From positions 1 through 47,692 of the forward strand of contig CALHCI010000120.1 in the NCBI GenBank assembly GCA_937931165.1: a stretch of DNA of 47,692 nucleotides, read 5' to 3'. The first letter of the stretch is position 1, and every line of letters begins with the position of its first letter. Both the position numbers and the translations under genes were made by a program. The notes under the pieces were generated by a model. It did not search any database. It saw only the letters and a program-made list of their open reading frames with translations, and was not told the DNA's origin. Of this stretch, positions 23,635-33,796 are shown piece by piece. Source of the stretch: an uncultured Granulosicoccaceae bacterium (GTDB taxonomy: Bacteria > Pseudomonadota > Gammaproteobacteria > Granulosicoccales > Granulosicoccaceae).

Positions 23635-24774
23635 CTAGCCTGCATTGATGGCCTTGCCAACATATTCTGCAATCGCCAGTGATGAAGTAAGTCCGGGGGA
23701 TTCTATACCGAACAGATTAAACAATCCGTTAACACCGTGCTCTGCGGGTGTTGATATCTTAAAGTCAGTGGTGCCTGCAATTTTAGGTCTGACACCGGCA
23801 TAGTCTGCTTGCAGTGCGTTGTCTGGCAGTGCTGGCCAGTAACGGCGAATCGCCTCATAGAAACTTTCTGAGCGCTGCGGATCGACGCTGTAGTTAAACG
23901 GCGGGCCTTGCTCCAGCCATTCTACATCGGGCCCAAAGCGGGCATTGCCGGCAAGATCGAGTGTCAGGTGTACGCCAAGCCCACCAGCCACCGGGGCCGG
24001 GTAAATCAACCTGTTAAACGGTGCTTTGCCTTGTAATTTAAAGTAGTTGCCCTTGGCATATTTAGCTTCTGGGAGGTCTGCGTTAGATAAGCCTTTTATC
24101 GTTTTTGCCAGTGGCACGGCATGTAGCCCGGCGCTGTTAATTAACGCTTTGGTGTGCAGCGTCATTGCCGCCTCACCACCGGTAGTGACGCTGAGCTGGT
24201 TGTTGTTGATAGCCAGGCTTTCTACCGGTGCATTAAACACCACCATGCCGCCATGGTTTTCAATATCTCCAACCAGCGATAGCATCATGTTGTGGCTGTC
24301 GACAACACCGGTGGAAGGCGACACCAGCGCCGTGTGGCACTGAAGCCCCGGTTGCATGTCCATTGCTGCGTTTCCGGAGATCATTTCTGTGTCATTGACG
24401 CCATTGCTTTGTGCTTTTTTTTGTAGCTCATGCAATTGTTCAATCTCATCTTCGCTGGTTGCAACAATTAACTTGCCTAGGGCGTTGGCTGCGATGTGCC
24501 TTTCGTGACAGTAGTCGTACAGCAGTTGTTTACCACGCACGCACAGGCTGGCTTTTAGCGAGCCGGGTGGATAATAAATACCTGCATGAATGACTTCGGA
24601 GTTTCGCGAGCTGATGCCCTGGCCAAAGGCACTGTCGCTTTCCAGTACGATCACTTCGCGGCCTTGTAGTGCCAGTTGTCGTGCAATGGCAAGACCGACA
24701 ACACCGGCCCCGATGACAACCGTTTGAACGCGCTCTACAGAAGTGTTGGCTTCAGATGTATTGGCCGGGCTCAA
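23635..24774 (-). CDS. L-2-hydroxyglutarate dehydrogenase-like FAD-dependent oxidoreductase
   Basis: A 379-residue DAO-superfamily flavoprotein. The N-terminal FAD motif [20 protein letters not shown] covers residues 19-38, followed by [21 protein letters not shown] and, near the end, [19 protein letters not shown], all typical of LhgO/L2HGDH-type enzymes. These oxidise L-2-hydroxyacids such as L-2-hydroxyglutarate and feed the electron chain. It lies between an amidotransferase (11-bp gap) and an aminotransferase (16-bp gap), which suggests a joint pathway around glutamate or 2-oxoglutarate derivatives. Confidence 0.88.
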   Translation of the reverse strand: MSPANTSEANTSVERVQTVVIGAGVVGLAIARQLALQGREVIVLESDSAFGQGISSRNSEVIHAGIYYPPGSLKASLCVRGKQLLYDYCHERHIAANALGKLIVATSEDEIEQLHELQKKAQSNGVNDTEMISGNAAMDMQPGLQCHTALVSPSTGVVDSHNMMLSLVGDIENHGGMVVFNAPVESLAINNNQLSVTTGGEAAMTLHTKALINSAGLHAVPLAKTIKGLSNADLPEAKYAKGNYFKLQGKAPFNRLIYPAPVAGGLGVHLTLDLAGNARFGPDVEWLEQGPPFNYSVDPQRSESFYEAIRRYWPALPDNALQADYAGVRPKIAGTTDFKISTPAEHGVNGLFNLFGIESPGLTSSLAIAEYVGKAINAG

Positions 24775-24785
24775 CGTTTTCTGGC

Positions 24786-25499
24786 TCAGTTGACCGACTG
24801 CATGAAGTTTCGATACAGCAGTTCGGAGTTTGCGGCAAAGTCGTCGAGATTAGCGGTAGCACCGGCGAGTAATTCTGGCAGTGCTTCTTCGCCGAGGGTG
24901 TTGATCAGCGCCTGACGGTACGCCGGCACCTGAGACCAGGTGTCAACGGTGTCCGGTTCAACCTCCACGTGGTATTGCATTGACCAGGCGTTGTCACCAA
25001 CCCGCATGGCCTGATTTTCACAGGCCTTCGAGCTCGCCAGAATGACTGTGTCGTCGGTGACGTTTTGCACTTGTACCGAGTGCCATTGCAACGCTTTCTG
25101 GCGGTGCGGCATGTCTTTGAAGATCGGGTCTTTTTTGCCGGCATCGGTCAGTTCAATATCCAGTACGCCGATTTCAGGCGGCACCAGCTTGCCGCAACTG
25201 CCGCCGAGGGCATCTGCAAGTAACTGGTGTCCCAGACAAAGGCCGAGATAGGGGCGTTTGAATTCGCGAATCCAGCGCTTGATGGCGGCTTTTTCGTCAA
25301 TCAGCCACGGATGCTCGTTGGTGTCCCAGACGTCCATGGGTCCGCCCATGACCCACAGCGCGTCAAATGGCTCAAGATCGGGGATACTTTCACCCTCATC
25401 GAGCGCAACCGATGACCAGTCCACGCCATCGCGGTTGAGATAGTCACGCAATTTACCGGGGTGCTCGCATTCGATGTGTTGAAAAACCAGTAGTTTCAT
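24786..25499 (-). CDS. Class I glutamine amidotransferase-like protein
   Basis: A 237-residue class I glutamine amidotransferase domain resembling the GMP-synthase-like stand-alone type. The nucleophile elbow GLCLGHQ gives C88, and the rest of the triad is H177 and E179 in YHVEVEP. There is no fused synthetase. The ATG at 25499 ([10 protein letters not shown]) matches the family start; the frame upstream is not conserved. It is the first gene of the three-gene minus-strand operon. It may hydrolyse a gamma-glutamyl compound rather than supply ammonia to a partner, but this is inference. Confidence 0.88.
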   Translation of the reverse strand: MKLLVFQHIECEHPGKLRDYLNRDGVDWSSVALDEGESIPDLEPFDALWVMGGPMDVWDTNEHPWLIDEKAAIKRWIREFKRPYLGLCLGHQLLADALGGSCGKLVPPEIGVLDIELTDAGKKDPIFKDMPHRQKALQWHSVQVQNVTDDTVILASSKACENQAMRVGDNAWSMQYHVEVEPDTVDTWSQVPAYRQALINTLGEEALPELLAGATANLDDFAANSELLYRNFMQSVN

Positions 25500-25777
25500 T
25501 GGTCTGGTGTGCCGTTGCGGTGTACAGACCGATTGTGCCTGTATTCGGTGCGCTGTTCGACCCCGGCTGCCAGTGCCTGCCGGAATCACCGTGGCGTTCC
25601 TGATCGGTTGTGCTCGCCGAATCAGTAGAGACGGTAATGCAGGCTTCGCTGACACTGGCATGCCCTGTGGTAACCTAATCGGTATTCGGCAACAGGTGCG
25701 TTGAACCCGCAGATGGTTGTGTAGTCTGAAGGTTGAAATACAAAGCCTCGCCCACCGCTCACTAAGTCCAGTAAAGC

Positions 25778-27025
25778 ATGCTGCAGCCCTACGAATTGTT
25801 TGTCGGCTTGCGCTACACGCGCGCCCGACGACGTAACCACTTTATCTCGTTTATCTCGCTGATCTCTATTCTTGGCATTGCGCTCGGAGTCACAGCGCTG
25901 ATTACCGTGATGTCGGTGATGAACGGCTTTGAGAAAGAGCTGCGTGAGAGAATTCTCGGTGCCGCATCGCACGCGACTATTACCCTGTTTGAAGAGCCAA
26001 TGCAGAATTGGCGCGAACTTGCTGAAGCTGCAGTGGTTCATCCTGAGGTGGAAGGCGCGGCCCCGTATGTAGAGGGGCAGGTAATGGTGGTGAAGGGTAA
26101 GCAGGTTACCGGTATTGTTGTGCGCGGTGTGCTGCCCGACGAAGAGCCCGAAGTGTCAGACATTGGCGAGAAAATGGTCGCCGGTCTGCTCACTGATCTT
26201 AAACCCGGTTCTTTTGAAATCGTGCTTGGCAGTGCGCTGGCGCAGTACCTCGGTGCGGTGGTTGGTGACAAGATTACCGTGATCACTCCCGAGGCCAGCG
26301 TAACACCCGTTGGTGTTTTACCGCGAATGAAACGATTTACCGTGCGCGGCATTTTTGATATCGGAATGTTTGAGTACGATCGTAACTTTGCCCTCATGCA
26401 CGCCGATGACGCTTCTGTATTAATGAAGCTCAACAAAGGTTATACCGGTGTGCGGTTGCGCCTTGATGATATGTTTGCCGCACGCAGCGTGGCGAGTGAT
26501 CTTGCCGCTGAAGTGGGTGAAGATTACTGGGTCAGTGACTGGACACAACAGCATGCCAATTTCTTTCGCGCGGTACGCACAGAAAAGACCGTGATGTTTG
26601 TGATTCTGTCGCTTATTGTTGCAGTGGCTGCATTTAATATCGTCAGTACGCTGGTTATGGTGGTTACCGATAAGCAGGCTGCTATCGCTATATTAAGAAC
26701 CATGGGCTCTTCACCCAAATCGATCATGATGATCTTTTTAATACAAGGTGCATTAATCGGTGTGATTGGAACTGCACTGGGCCTGATTGGTGGTATAACA
26801 CTGGCGTTAAATGTAGAAACACTGGTGCCGGCTATCGAGCGTTTTTTCCAGACACAGTTTCTGCCGAAAGATGTGTACTATATTGATGTGCTGCCATCCG
26901 AGCTTGACTATAACGACGTTATTAAAGTCGCCTGTCTGGCACTGGTATTAACACTCGTTGCAACTCTGTATCCGGCGTGGCGTGCCGCCCGCACCGAACC
27001 CGCCGAAGCACTGGCATATGAATAA
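25778..27025 (+). CDS. LolC/LolE-family lipoprotein-releasing ABC permease
   Basis: A 415-residue inner-membrane permease of the LolC/E family, which extracts outer-membrane lipoproteins for LolA. It shows the N-terminal LFVGLRYTRARRRNHFISFISLISILGIALGV block around the first membrane helix, a large periplasmic MacB-like domain (about 45-260) and three C-terminal helices, ending YPAWRAARTEPAEALAYE. Only one such permease is present, directly before lolD, so it may be a LolF-type protein working as a homodimer; a second copy elsewhere cannot be ruled out. Confidence 0.92.
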   Translation: MLQPYELFVGLRYTRARRRNHFISFISLISILGIALGVTALITVMSVMNGFEKELRERILGAASHATITLFEEPMQNWRELAEAAVVHPEVEGAAPYVEGQVMVVKGKQVTGIVVRGVLPDEEPEVSDIGEKMVAGLLTDLKPGSFEIVLGSALAQYLGAVVGDKITVITPEASVTPVGVLPRMKRFTVRGIFDIGMFEYDRNFALMHADDASVLMKLNKGYTGVRLRLDDMFAARSVASDLAAEVGEDYWVSDWTQQHANFFRAVRTEKTVMFVILSLIVAVAAFNIVSTLVMVVTDKQAAIAILRTMGSSPKSIMMIFLIQGALIGVIGTALGLIGGITLALNVETLVPAIERFFQTQFLPKDVYYIDVLPSELDYNDVIKVACLALVLTLVATLYPAWRAARTEPAEALAYE

Positions 27026-27034
27026 AGTAACTTG

Positions 27035-27088
27035 CTTGAAAAAAAGCATTGGCTTGAAAAAAAGCATTGGCCTGAACAAGAGCGTTGG
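27035..27088 (+). repeat. 18-bp tandem repeat, three units, between lolC/E and lolD
   Basis: Two identical 18-bp units CTTGAAAAAAAGCATTGG (27035-27052, 27053-27070) and a third diverged unit CCTGAACAAGAGCGTTGG (27071-27088) fill the gap before the lolD ATG at 27092. Read in the lolD frame they encode LEKKHW, LEKKHW and PEQERW without a stop. Confidence 0.9.
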
Positions 27089-27091
27089 CCT

Positions 27092-27772
27092 ATGAATGAT
27101 TTAGTGTTACGCGCTACCGGTGTTGAGCGCGTTTACAAGCAGGGGCAGCATCGGGTAGAAGTGTTACGCGACCTGAATCTGACGGTTGCGACACGAGAGC
27201 AAGTGGCGATTGTCGGCAGTTCCGGCTGCGGTAAAAGTACACTGCTGCATGTGCTGGCAGGGCTCGACACGCCAGACAGCGGTTCAGTAGAGCTCGACGG
27301 GGTTGATCTTTACCGGTTAAACCCGGCTCAGCGCGGGCGATTGCGTAATGAAGTGCTTGGCTTTGTCTACCAGTTTCATCACTTGCTACCGGAATTCAGT
27401 GCGGTTGAAAATGTTGCTATGCCGCTGTTAATCGGTCGTGCAGATGCCGCACAAGCCAAACGTGATGCTGCCGCACTGCTTGAAAAGGTCGGGCTTGGTC
27501 AGCGCCTGACACACAAGCCGGCAGAACTGTCCGGTGGTGAGCGACAACGTGCTGCCATTGCGCGAGCATTAATCAATCGGCCGCGACTGGTTTTGGCTGA
27601 TGAACCAACCGGGAACCTGGATGAAACAACTGCGGCCGGCGTTTATGAGCTCATGTTGCAGCTCAACGAGGAGCTCGGCACGGCGTTTTTGATTGTCACC
27701 CACGACACCCGTCTGGCCGCGCGAATGCAAAAGACCTATCACTTAAGCAACGGCGGGCTGCACCTGCAGTAA
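27092..27772 (+). CDS. lolD: Lipoprotein-releasing system ATP-binding protein LolD
   Basis: A 226-residue ABC ATPase with Walker [11 protein letters not shown] (41-50), the LolD/MacB-type Q-loop region [21 protein letters not shown], signature LSGGE (146-150) and Walker [14 protein letters not shown]. It energises lipoprotein release by the permease encoded just upstream. The ATG at 27092 gives the normal LolD start ([15 protein letters not shown]), but the frame is open back to a TTG at 27032 through an 18-bp repeat, so a longer form with a charged hexapeptide repeat is possible. Neither start has a strong ribosome site. Confidence 0.95.
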   Translation: MNDLVLRATGVERVYKQGQHRVEVLRDLNLTVATREQVAIVGSSGCGKSTLLHVLAGLDTPDSGSVELDGVDLYRLNPAQRGRLRNEVLGFVYQFHHLLPEFSAVENVAMPLLIGRADAAQAKRDAAALLEKVGLGQRLTHKPAELSGGERQRAAIARALINRPRLVLADEPTGNLDETTAAGVYELMLQLNEELGTAFLIVTHDTRLAARMQKTYHLSNGGLHLQ

Positions 27773-27839
27773 CCGGAGTTTGGCACAGGCGTGCTGCTGA
27801 GGTAAGCTCTACGCCCGGTTGTAGTGATGAAGTATTGTT

Positions 27840-30134
27840 GTGGTTGTCTATGTTGTATCGTTTGTTCTTGGCAGTGTATTTCTATTTTCGTTTGAGCAAA
27901 TACCCGAGCTCTGGCTGACCGTATCATTGGTGGTGCTGGCAGCCGTTAGCGCCCGCCGTGCACCAGTGCTCAGTTGTTTTTTGGTCGGTATGCTGCTGGC
28001 TTGCGTGCACGCCCACCGGGTGCTGGATAAGCACATTGAAGCAACCTGGCTGAATCGGGAAGTTATCGTTACCGGTACGATTGTCGGCTTGCCTGATCAC
28101 AATGATCAAATGCTGCGGTTTCAGTTGCGCGCCGAAACGCTAAAAGCGCCAGACTCGCACCTCCAGCAACAGGCGAATGGTGCGCTATTGCGGATTAGCT
28201 GGTATCAGAATCCTGCCCCGCTCAGTGCCGGTCAGCGCTGGAGATTTGCCGTAAAGCTAAAAGCCCCCAATGGATTTATGAACCCGGGTGGCTTTGATTA
28301 CGAAAAGTGGTTGTTTCAAAATCGCATCGTTGCCACGGGTTATGTGCGTCAGGGTGAAACTGCAGCGCTGATCGGACAAAGCCATTCACCAATGTTATGG
28401 CTGCAGCAGGGCCGTCACTGGCTGAAGCAGCGTTTGCTGATTGCGACGAGTGATTTGCAACACGGTGCGTTAATCATGGCATTGTCAATCGGAGATCGCA
28501 GTGCCATTGGTCAACAGCAATGGCAGCGCTTTATCGATACCGGTACCAATCATCTGCTTGCCATTTCCGGGTTGCATATTTCTCTTGTTGGTGCGTTTGC
28601 CGGTATTGTTGCGGCATGGTTGTGGCGTTTAAGTTCACTGCTGAAACAACTTCCACGTATACCGTTTATTATGAGTTGTTCGGCAGTATCTGCGTTATGT
28701 TATGCAGGGCTTGCAGGCTTTTCTGTGCCAACTCAGAGAGCGCTGTTAATGTTCACGACACTTGCGCTATTAAGTCTTGTTGCGCGGCACCAGCCAAGGC
28801 ACAGTGCGTTAGCGCTGGCGTTACTGGTGGTGTGTGTTTTAAACCCGCTGGTGGTGTTGTCTGCCGGGTTCTGGATGTCTTTTGCCGCCGTCGCTATTTT
28901 ATTTGCGGTTTACTCGTTTATTCCAAAGGCTTCGAAAAAAATAGACTTAACCGCAGTGTTGCGCGGGCATATGTTAATTACCATTGGTATGTACCCGCTG
29001 GGTTTATTGTTTTTCGGACAAATGTCACTGGTCGCACCATTAGCAAATTTTTTCGCCGTTCCGGTGGTGGGCATGCTGCTGACGCCACTGATATTTATTG
29101 CATCGATTGTTGCGATCATTAGGCCTGCTTTAGCGACATTGATACTCACACCGGTGGATTGGGTGCTGAAGGGCGTTGATTACATTCTGGCGTTGCAGGC
29201 CCGCTGGGAATTTGCACTGGTGCAACTGGGTGTTGTAAACACCGGGGTATTATTAATGTCTGCTGCTATAGCCATTATATCCTTGCTGCCTGTGTTGCCG
29301 CGGTTGCGATGGATTGGTGGTGTGCTGGTGATACCGTTATTCTGGATGACAACAGATGCACCCGGGCACGGTGATTATTCAGTGACGTTTCTGGATGTCG
29401 GGCAGGGCACTGCGGTGGTAGTGCAAACGTATCGTCACACGCTGGTATACGATGCAGGGCCGCGGTTTTCAGAAAGCTTCAACACCGGAGATGCCGTCAT
29501 ACTGCCGTACCTGCAATCAATCGGGGTACGCAAGATTGATCGAATGGTTATTTCACACGCCGATCGTGATCATATTGGTGGTGCTAAGGCGTTGCGTAAC
29601 GGGATGCGGGTTGATGATACATTAGTTTCGGCACCTGCGATGGAGTTGCCGGACGCCGGTATCTGCAGCCCGGATCAGTCTTGGCAATGGGATGGTGTGT
29701 CGTTTGAGATTCTGCATCCACACAGTGACGATACCGGCAGTCGCAATGATCGCTCGTGTGTGCTGCTTATTTCTACCGCCCGACTAAAGCATACGTTGCT
29801 GGCGGGTGACGTGGAAGCACACGGCGAACAGCGACTACTGCAGCGGGGGATCCCGCAGGTCGAAGTGTTGCTTGCGCCGCATCACGGCAGCAATACGTCG
29901 TCAACGATGGCTTTTTTGCAGGCCACCATGCCAGGTCATGTGGTTCACAGTGCCGGTTTCAATAACCGATTTGGTTTCCCCCATCACGAAGTCGTGAGCC
30001 GCTACCGGGAGATTCAGGCGGTGCAGTATCAAACGGCGAGCAGCGGTGCGATTATGTTTGATATCTCAGATACACATGAGACGCAGGTTGATGAATATCG
30101 CAAGGCTAATCGACGTATCTGGAGACGCTTGTAG
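27840..30134 (+). CDS. comEC: DNA internalisation competence protein ComEC/Rec2
   Basis: A 764-residue polytopic inner-membrane protein. It has an N-terminal hydrophobic and OB-like region (LPDHNDQMLRFQL, NPGGFDYEKWLF), the competence membrane domain with DTGTNHLLAISGLHISLVGA near residues 235-255, and a C-terminal metallo-beta-lactamase-like domain with FLDVGQGTAVVVQT and SHADRDH at 572-578. ComEC forms the channel for single-stranded DNA during transformation. The start is GTG at 27840. Its place between lolD and msbA is the common gammaproteobacterial order. Confidence 0.94.
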   Translation: MVVYVVSFVLGSVFLFSFEQIPELWLTVSLVVLAAVSARRAPVLSCFLVGMLLACVHAHRVLDKHIEATWLNREVIVTGTIVGLPDHNDQMLRFQLRAETLKAPDSHLQQQANGALLRISWYQNPAPLSAGQRWRFAVKLKAPNGFMNPGGFDYEKWLFQNRIVATGYVRQGETAALIGQSHSPMLWLQQGRHWLKQRLLIATSDLQHGALIMALSIGDRSAIGQQQWQRFIDTGTNHLLAISGLHISLVGAFAGIVAAWLWRLSSLLKQLPRIPFIMSCSAVSALCYAGLAGFSVPTQRALLMFTTLALLSLVARHQPRHSALALALLVVCVLNPLVVLSAGFWMSFAAVAILFAVYSFIPKASKKIDLTAVLRGHMLITIGMYPLGLLFFGQMSLVAPLANFFAVPVVGMLLTPLIFIASIVAIIRPALATLILTPVDWVLKGVDYILALQARWEFALVQLGVVNTGVLLMSAAIAIISLLPVLPRLRWIGGVLVIPLFWMTTDAPGHGDYSVTFLDVGQGTAVVVQTYRHTLVYDAGPRFSESFNTGDAVILPYLQSIGVRKIDRMVISHADRDHIGGAKALRNGMRVDDTLVSAPAMELPDAGICSPDQSWQWDGVSFEILHPHSDDTGSRNDRSCVLLISTARLKHTLLAGDVEAHGEQRLLQRGIPQVEVLLAPHHGSNTSSTMAFLQATMPGHVVHSAGFNNRFGFPHHEVVSRYREIQAVQYQTASSGAIMFDISDTHETQVDEYRKANRRIWRRL

Positions 30135-30272
30135 GTGACACGCCATAGTCTGTCATTCCAGCAATGCGCGTAGCTACCGTAACGGGTGTGATAACATTTG
30201 CAGTGACTTCTGACTACCCCTATACGTAATGCCGGCACCAGCCAATCAGCGCATCATTCAACGGAATTCTCT

Positions 30273-32036
30273 TTGAGCAACACCTCTGTGGACGCTGCAG
30301 AACCTGCCGGTATCTACCGGCGACTGCTGAGTTACGTCAACCCTTATCGCGGGCAACTGACCCTGGCTATTTTGGCCATGGTGGTCTATGCCGGTTCCAG
30401 CACAGCCTTTGCCGCGCTCATGAAGCCGATGCTTGACGGCAGCTTTGTCGAGCGTGATATGCAGGCGATAGCAGTAGTGCCGGTTTTGATTGTGGTGATA
30501 TTTGTGTTTCGTGGGCTGGCGGGCTTTTTCTCAACCTTCCTCATGGCAAAGATTGGCTGGAGTATCGTCAAACAGATACGCCGCGAATTGTTTGACAAGT
30601 ACCTCGATATGCCAACGGCAAAGTTCGATCATTCATCAGCCGGTGACATGATCTCAAGAGTTACTTTTAATGTTCGTAATATGGCAGTGGTTGCCACTGA
30701 TTGCTTGACAATACTGGTCAGAGACAGCTTAACTATTATCGGTTTATTGTGTCTGATGTTGTACCACAGCTGGAAGCTGTCTCTGGGTTTTCTCATACTG
30801 GGGCCGCTGGTTGCGATGATCGTGAAATTTGTTAGCAAGCGCTTTCGTAAACTGAACTTCGGTATACAGGACTCGATGGGAAGGGTCGCAAGCGTTATTG
30901 AAGAAGCAGTTGAAGGGCAGCGTCTGGTAAAAGTCTTTGGTGGTCGTGAGTACGAACGCCAGCACTTCGAAACTGCTAATGAAACAAATCGTAGTCTAAA
31001 CGTCAAAGAAACATTCACTCGTGCTGCAAGTGCACCGATCATTCAGTTTCTGGTAGCAATTGCGCTGGCTATTATTGTGTTTCTGGCATCTTCCGGTACG
31101 TACGTGGGTGAGATATCGGTGGGGGTATTTATGTCTTTTATCACCGCCATGATGATGCTGTTTGCCCCGATCAAACAGCTGACGCTGGTTAATGCAAAAA
31201 TTCAGGCTGGTGTCGCAGCGGGTCAGAGTGTGTTTGCAGTGCTTGACTCGGATTCTGAGCGTGATTCCGGTGACCTTGAGCTAAAAAGCAAACAAATAAA
31301 AGTAGCGTTTGAATCTGTGGACTTCAGCTACAGCAATGGTAAACCGGTACTGAAAAATCTCGACTTTACGGTAGCTAGCGGAGAAACGATTGCACTGGTG
31401 GGTGGGTCTGGCAGCGGTAAATCAACGATCGCCAACTTGCTTCCTCGACTTTACGATGTGACCAATGGCCGTATAGCCATTAATGGAACTGACATTCGTG
31501 AATATACGCTGTCAAGCCTTCGTTCACATATTTCCTACGTGGGTCAGGAAGTCACCTTGTTTAATGACACGGTAAAAGCCAATATTGCCTACGGACAAAT
31601 GCAGGGGGCCGATGACGCAGCAGTTGAATCTGCATGCCATGCGGCGCACGCGCACGAATTTATAGACAATCTTTCTGAAGGGTACCAGACCGTTGTTGGG
31701 GAAAACGGTGTTATGCTGTCTGGTGGGCAGCGGCAGCGCATTGCAATTGCACGCGCTATTTTAAAAGATGCGCCGTTGCTGGTACTCGACGAGGCAACTT
31801 CAGCGCTCGATACCGAGTCAGAGCGCAAGGTACAGCAGGGTCTGGCTAAACTCATGCAGAACCGCTCAACCATTGTGATAGCGCATCGCTTAAGTACCAT
31901 TGAAAATGCCGATCGTATTATTGTGATGGATGCCGGAGAGATTGTAGAGATGGGCACGCATCAGGAGTTGCTCAAAAGCAAGGGCTACTATGCGTATCTG
32001 CAAGGACGCTCTGAAGATAATGCCGGTAGTGCATAA
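30273..32036 (+). CDS. msbA: Lipid A export ATP-binding/permease protein MsbA
   Basis: A 587-residue half-transporter that flips lipid A-core across the inner membrane. Six transmembrane helices lie in residues 25-320, followed by an ABC domain with Walker A GGSGSGKST (377-385), signature LSGGQ (482-486) and Walker B LLVLDEATSALD (D506-E507). The arrangement and the family block KFDHSSAGDMISRVTFNV fit MsbA. The start is TTG at 30273, the only candidate before the first helix. It is followed after 6 bp by lpxK, its usual partner. Confidence 0.95.
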   Translation: MSNTSVDAAEPAGIYRRLLSYVNPYRGQLTLAILAMVVYAGSSTAFAALMKPMLDGSFVERDMQAIAVVPVLIVVIFVFRGLAGFFSTFLMAKIGWSIVKQIRRELFDKYLDMPTAKFDHSSAGDMISRVTFNVRNMAVVATDCLTILVRDSLTIIGLLCLMLYHSWKLSLGFLILGPLVAMIVKFVSKRFRKLNFGIQDSMGRVASVIEEAVEGQRLVKVFGGREYERQHFETANETNRSLNVKETFTRAASAPIIQFLVAIALAIIVFLASSGTYVGEISVGVFMSFITAMMMLFAPIKQLTLVNAKIQAGVAAGQSVFAVLDSDSERDSGDLELKSKQIKVAFESVDFSYSNGKPVLKNLDFTVASGETIALVGGSGSGKSTIANLLPRLYDVTNGRIAINGTDIREYTLSSLRSHISYVGQEVTLFNDTVKANIAYGQMQGADDAAVESACHAAHAHEFIDNLSEGYQTVVGENGVMLSGGQRQRIAIARAILKDAPLLVLDEATSALDTESERKVQQGLAKLMQNRSTIVIAHRLSTIENADRIIVMDAGEIVEMGTHQELLKSKGYYAYLQGRSEDNAGSA

Positions 32037-32042
32037 CTGCAG

Positions 32043-33047
32043 ATGTCACTAAGCGCTCCAGGCTATTGGCGTTCTAAAAACCTGGTTGCCTTTCTGTGGT
32101 TGCCAATTGCACTGTTGTTTGCTGTTGCAACCACAATCAGACGTTGGGGTTATCGCAACGGCCTTTTAAAAAGTTATAAATTATCTGTGCCGGTTGTTGT
32201 TGTCGGTAACATCACTGCTGGTGGTGCCGGCAAAACACCACTGGTTATTGCGCTGGTAGAACATCTGCAACATGCGGGTAACATTGTTGGTGTAGTTTCG
32301 GGTGGCTATGGCGGCAGCCACAGGAGTGGACCCCCGCTAATGGTCACTGCCGACTCAAGTCCGCATGTGGCAGGTGATGAGCCGGTGCTGATCGCTCAAC
32401 GAACCGGCGCTGCTGTGGTGGTGGCAAAAGACCGCGTGGCTGCCGCAAAAAAGCTGGTCGATCATTGTGACGTCATTATTTGTGATGACGGATTGCAGCA
32501 TTATGCCTTGCAGCGGGATATTGAAATCGCCGTAGTCGATTCGCAGACGTTGCTGGGTAATGAGTTTTTGTTACCTGCCGGCCCGTTGCGGGAATCAAAA
32601 AAGAGACTCAATGCTGTTGATCTGGTGGTGCACAGTGGTACGCATCGTCAGCAACCGGGTTACGAGCTTATACCCGGTGCGTTGGTTAATCTTAAATCAG
32701 GCACAGAAATAGCGCTGAGTGATCTTTCCAATCAGCAGGTGCATGCGGTTGCGGCAATTGCCTATCCGCATAAGTTTTATGCGCTGCTGGAAAGTCACGG
32801 TCTGAGTGTTATTGAGCACAGTTTCCCGGATCACCATGTGTTTAGTGCAGACGAATTGAGTTTCAATGACGGCTATCCCGTACTGATGACAGAAAAAGAC
32901 AAAGTGAAGTGTCAACAATTTGCCGAAGACACCATGTGGTATTTACCGGTGAATGCGATTGTCGATAACAGCATGATGAATACATTTAATGATCTGCTGA
33001 CAAGTGCCGGGGTGAATAGTGCAGGGGGCACGATGTCGGGTGAGTAA
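32043..33047 (+). CDS. lpxK: Tetraacyldisaccharide 4'-kinase LpxK
   Basis: A 334-residue membrane-associated kinase that adds the 4'-phosphate of lipid A. An N-terminal membrane helix (about 12-32) precedes the P-loop GNITAGGAGKTP at 55-66. The family blocks VSGGYGG, GDEPVLIAQRTGAAVVV, ICDDGLQHYALQRDIEIAVVD and LPAGPLRE are all present. It lies between msbA and kdsB in the standard order, and its last bases overlap the kdsB start. Confidence 0.96.
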   Translation: MSLSAPGYWRSKNLVAFLWLPIALLFAVATTIRRWGYRNGLLKSYKLSVPVVVVGNITAGGAGKTPLVIALVEHLQHAGNIVGVVSGGYGGSHRSGPPLMVTADSSPHVAGDEPVLIAQRTGAAVVVAKDRVAAAKKLVDHCDVIICDDGLQHYALQRDIEIAVVDSQTLLGNEFLLPAGPLRESKKRLNAVDLVVHSGTHRQQPGYELIPGALVNLKSGTEIALSDLSNQQVHAVAAIAYPHKFYALLESHGLSVIEHSFPDHHVFSADELSFNDGYPVLMTEKDKVKCQQFAEDTMWYLPVNAIVDNSMMNTFNDLLTSAGVNSAGGTMSGE

Positions 33048-33795
33048 GGCAAATTTTAAAATTGTGATACCGGCGCGGTTTAGCTCTACGCGTTTCCCGG
33101 GTAAGCCGCTGGCGTTAATCAACAACGTACCGATGGTTATTCGGGTGTATCAGCGTGTGGTGCAAACTTCTGCCAGTGAAGTGATAGTGGCGACTGATGA
33201 TGAGCGTATTGCAGACGTGTGTCGCAAGAGCAATACACCTTTTTGTATGACTGATGCCGGCCACCCGACCGGTACTGACCGGGTCGCGGAAGTGTGCCGG
33301 CAGATGCAGTGGCAGGATAACGATGTCATTGTAAATGTGCAGGGCGATGAGCCACTTATACCGCTAACCAGTGTTGAGCAGGTTGCGCACAATCTGCAGT
33401 TGCATGCTGACGCTTCAATAGCGACGCTTTGCACACCAATAACTGATCTGCAAGAGCTCGCCGACCCGAATAACGTCAAAGTGGTGTTTGATCATCGTGG
33501 TATGGCGTTGTATTTCAGCCGCTCGGGCATTCCTTTCGAACGGGATGCCACTGGCGATTTATCACAATCATTTCGTCATCTTGGTTTATATGCGTACCGG
33601 GCAGATTTTCTAAAGCGCTACAGCGGTATGCAGGCTTGTGCGATAGAAGATCTCGAAAAACTGGAGCAACTGCGGGCACTGTGGAACGGGGAACGTATTC
33701 ATGTTGATGTTGCCACCGAGTTGCCTGGCCCGGGAGTCGACACACCGGAGCAACTGGCAGAAGTCGAGGCACTGCTGACGTCTGCGGTGAAATGA
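33040..33795 (+). CDS. kdsB: 3-deoxy-manno-octulosonate cytidylyltransferase KdsB
   Basis: A 251-residue nucleotidyltransferase that activates KDO as CMP-KDO for lipopolysaccharide synthesis. The substrate-binding opening IVIPARFSSTRFPGKPL, the GTDRVAEV loop, NVQGDEPLI and HLGLYAYR match KdsB closely. I place the start at the GTG at 33040, which overlaps the lpxK stop by eight bases and gives the normal N-terminus; a second GTG at 33019 would add seven residues. The Nudix gene follows one base after the stop. Confidence 0.95.
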   Translation: MSKANFKIVIPARFSSTRFPGKPLALINNVPMVIRVYQRVVQTSASEVIVATDDERIADVCRKSNTPFCMTDAGHPTGTDRVAEVCRQMQWQDNDVIVNVQGDEPLIPLTSVEQVAHNLQLHADASIATLCTPITDLQELADPNNVKVVFDHRGMALYFSRSGIPFERDATGDLSQSFRHLGLYAYRADFLKRYSGMQACAIEDLEKLEQLRALWNGERIHVDVATELPGPGVDTPEQLAEVEALLTSAVK

Positions 33796-33796
33796 C

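Noticed and set aside
28520..29122. A 200-codon frame inside comEC
   Set aside because: It lies wholly within the intact comEC reading frame, is Cys-rich without motifs and has no start signals.
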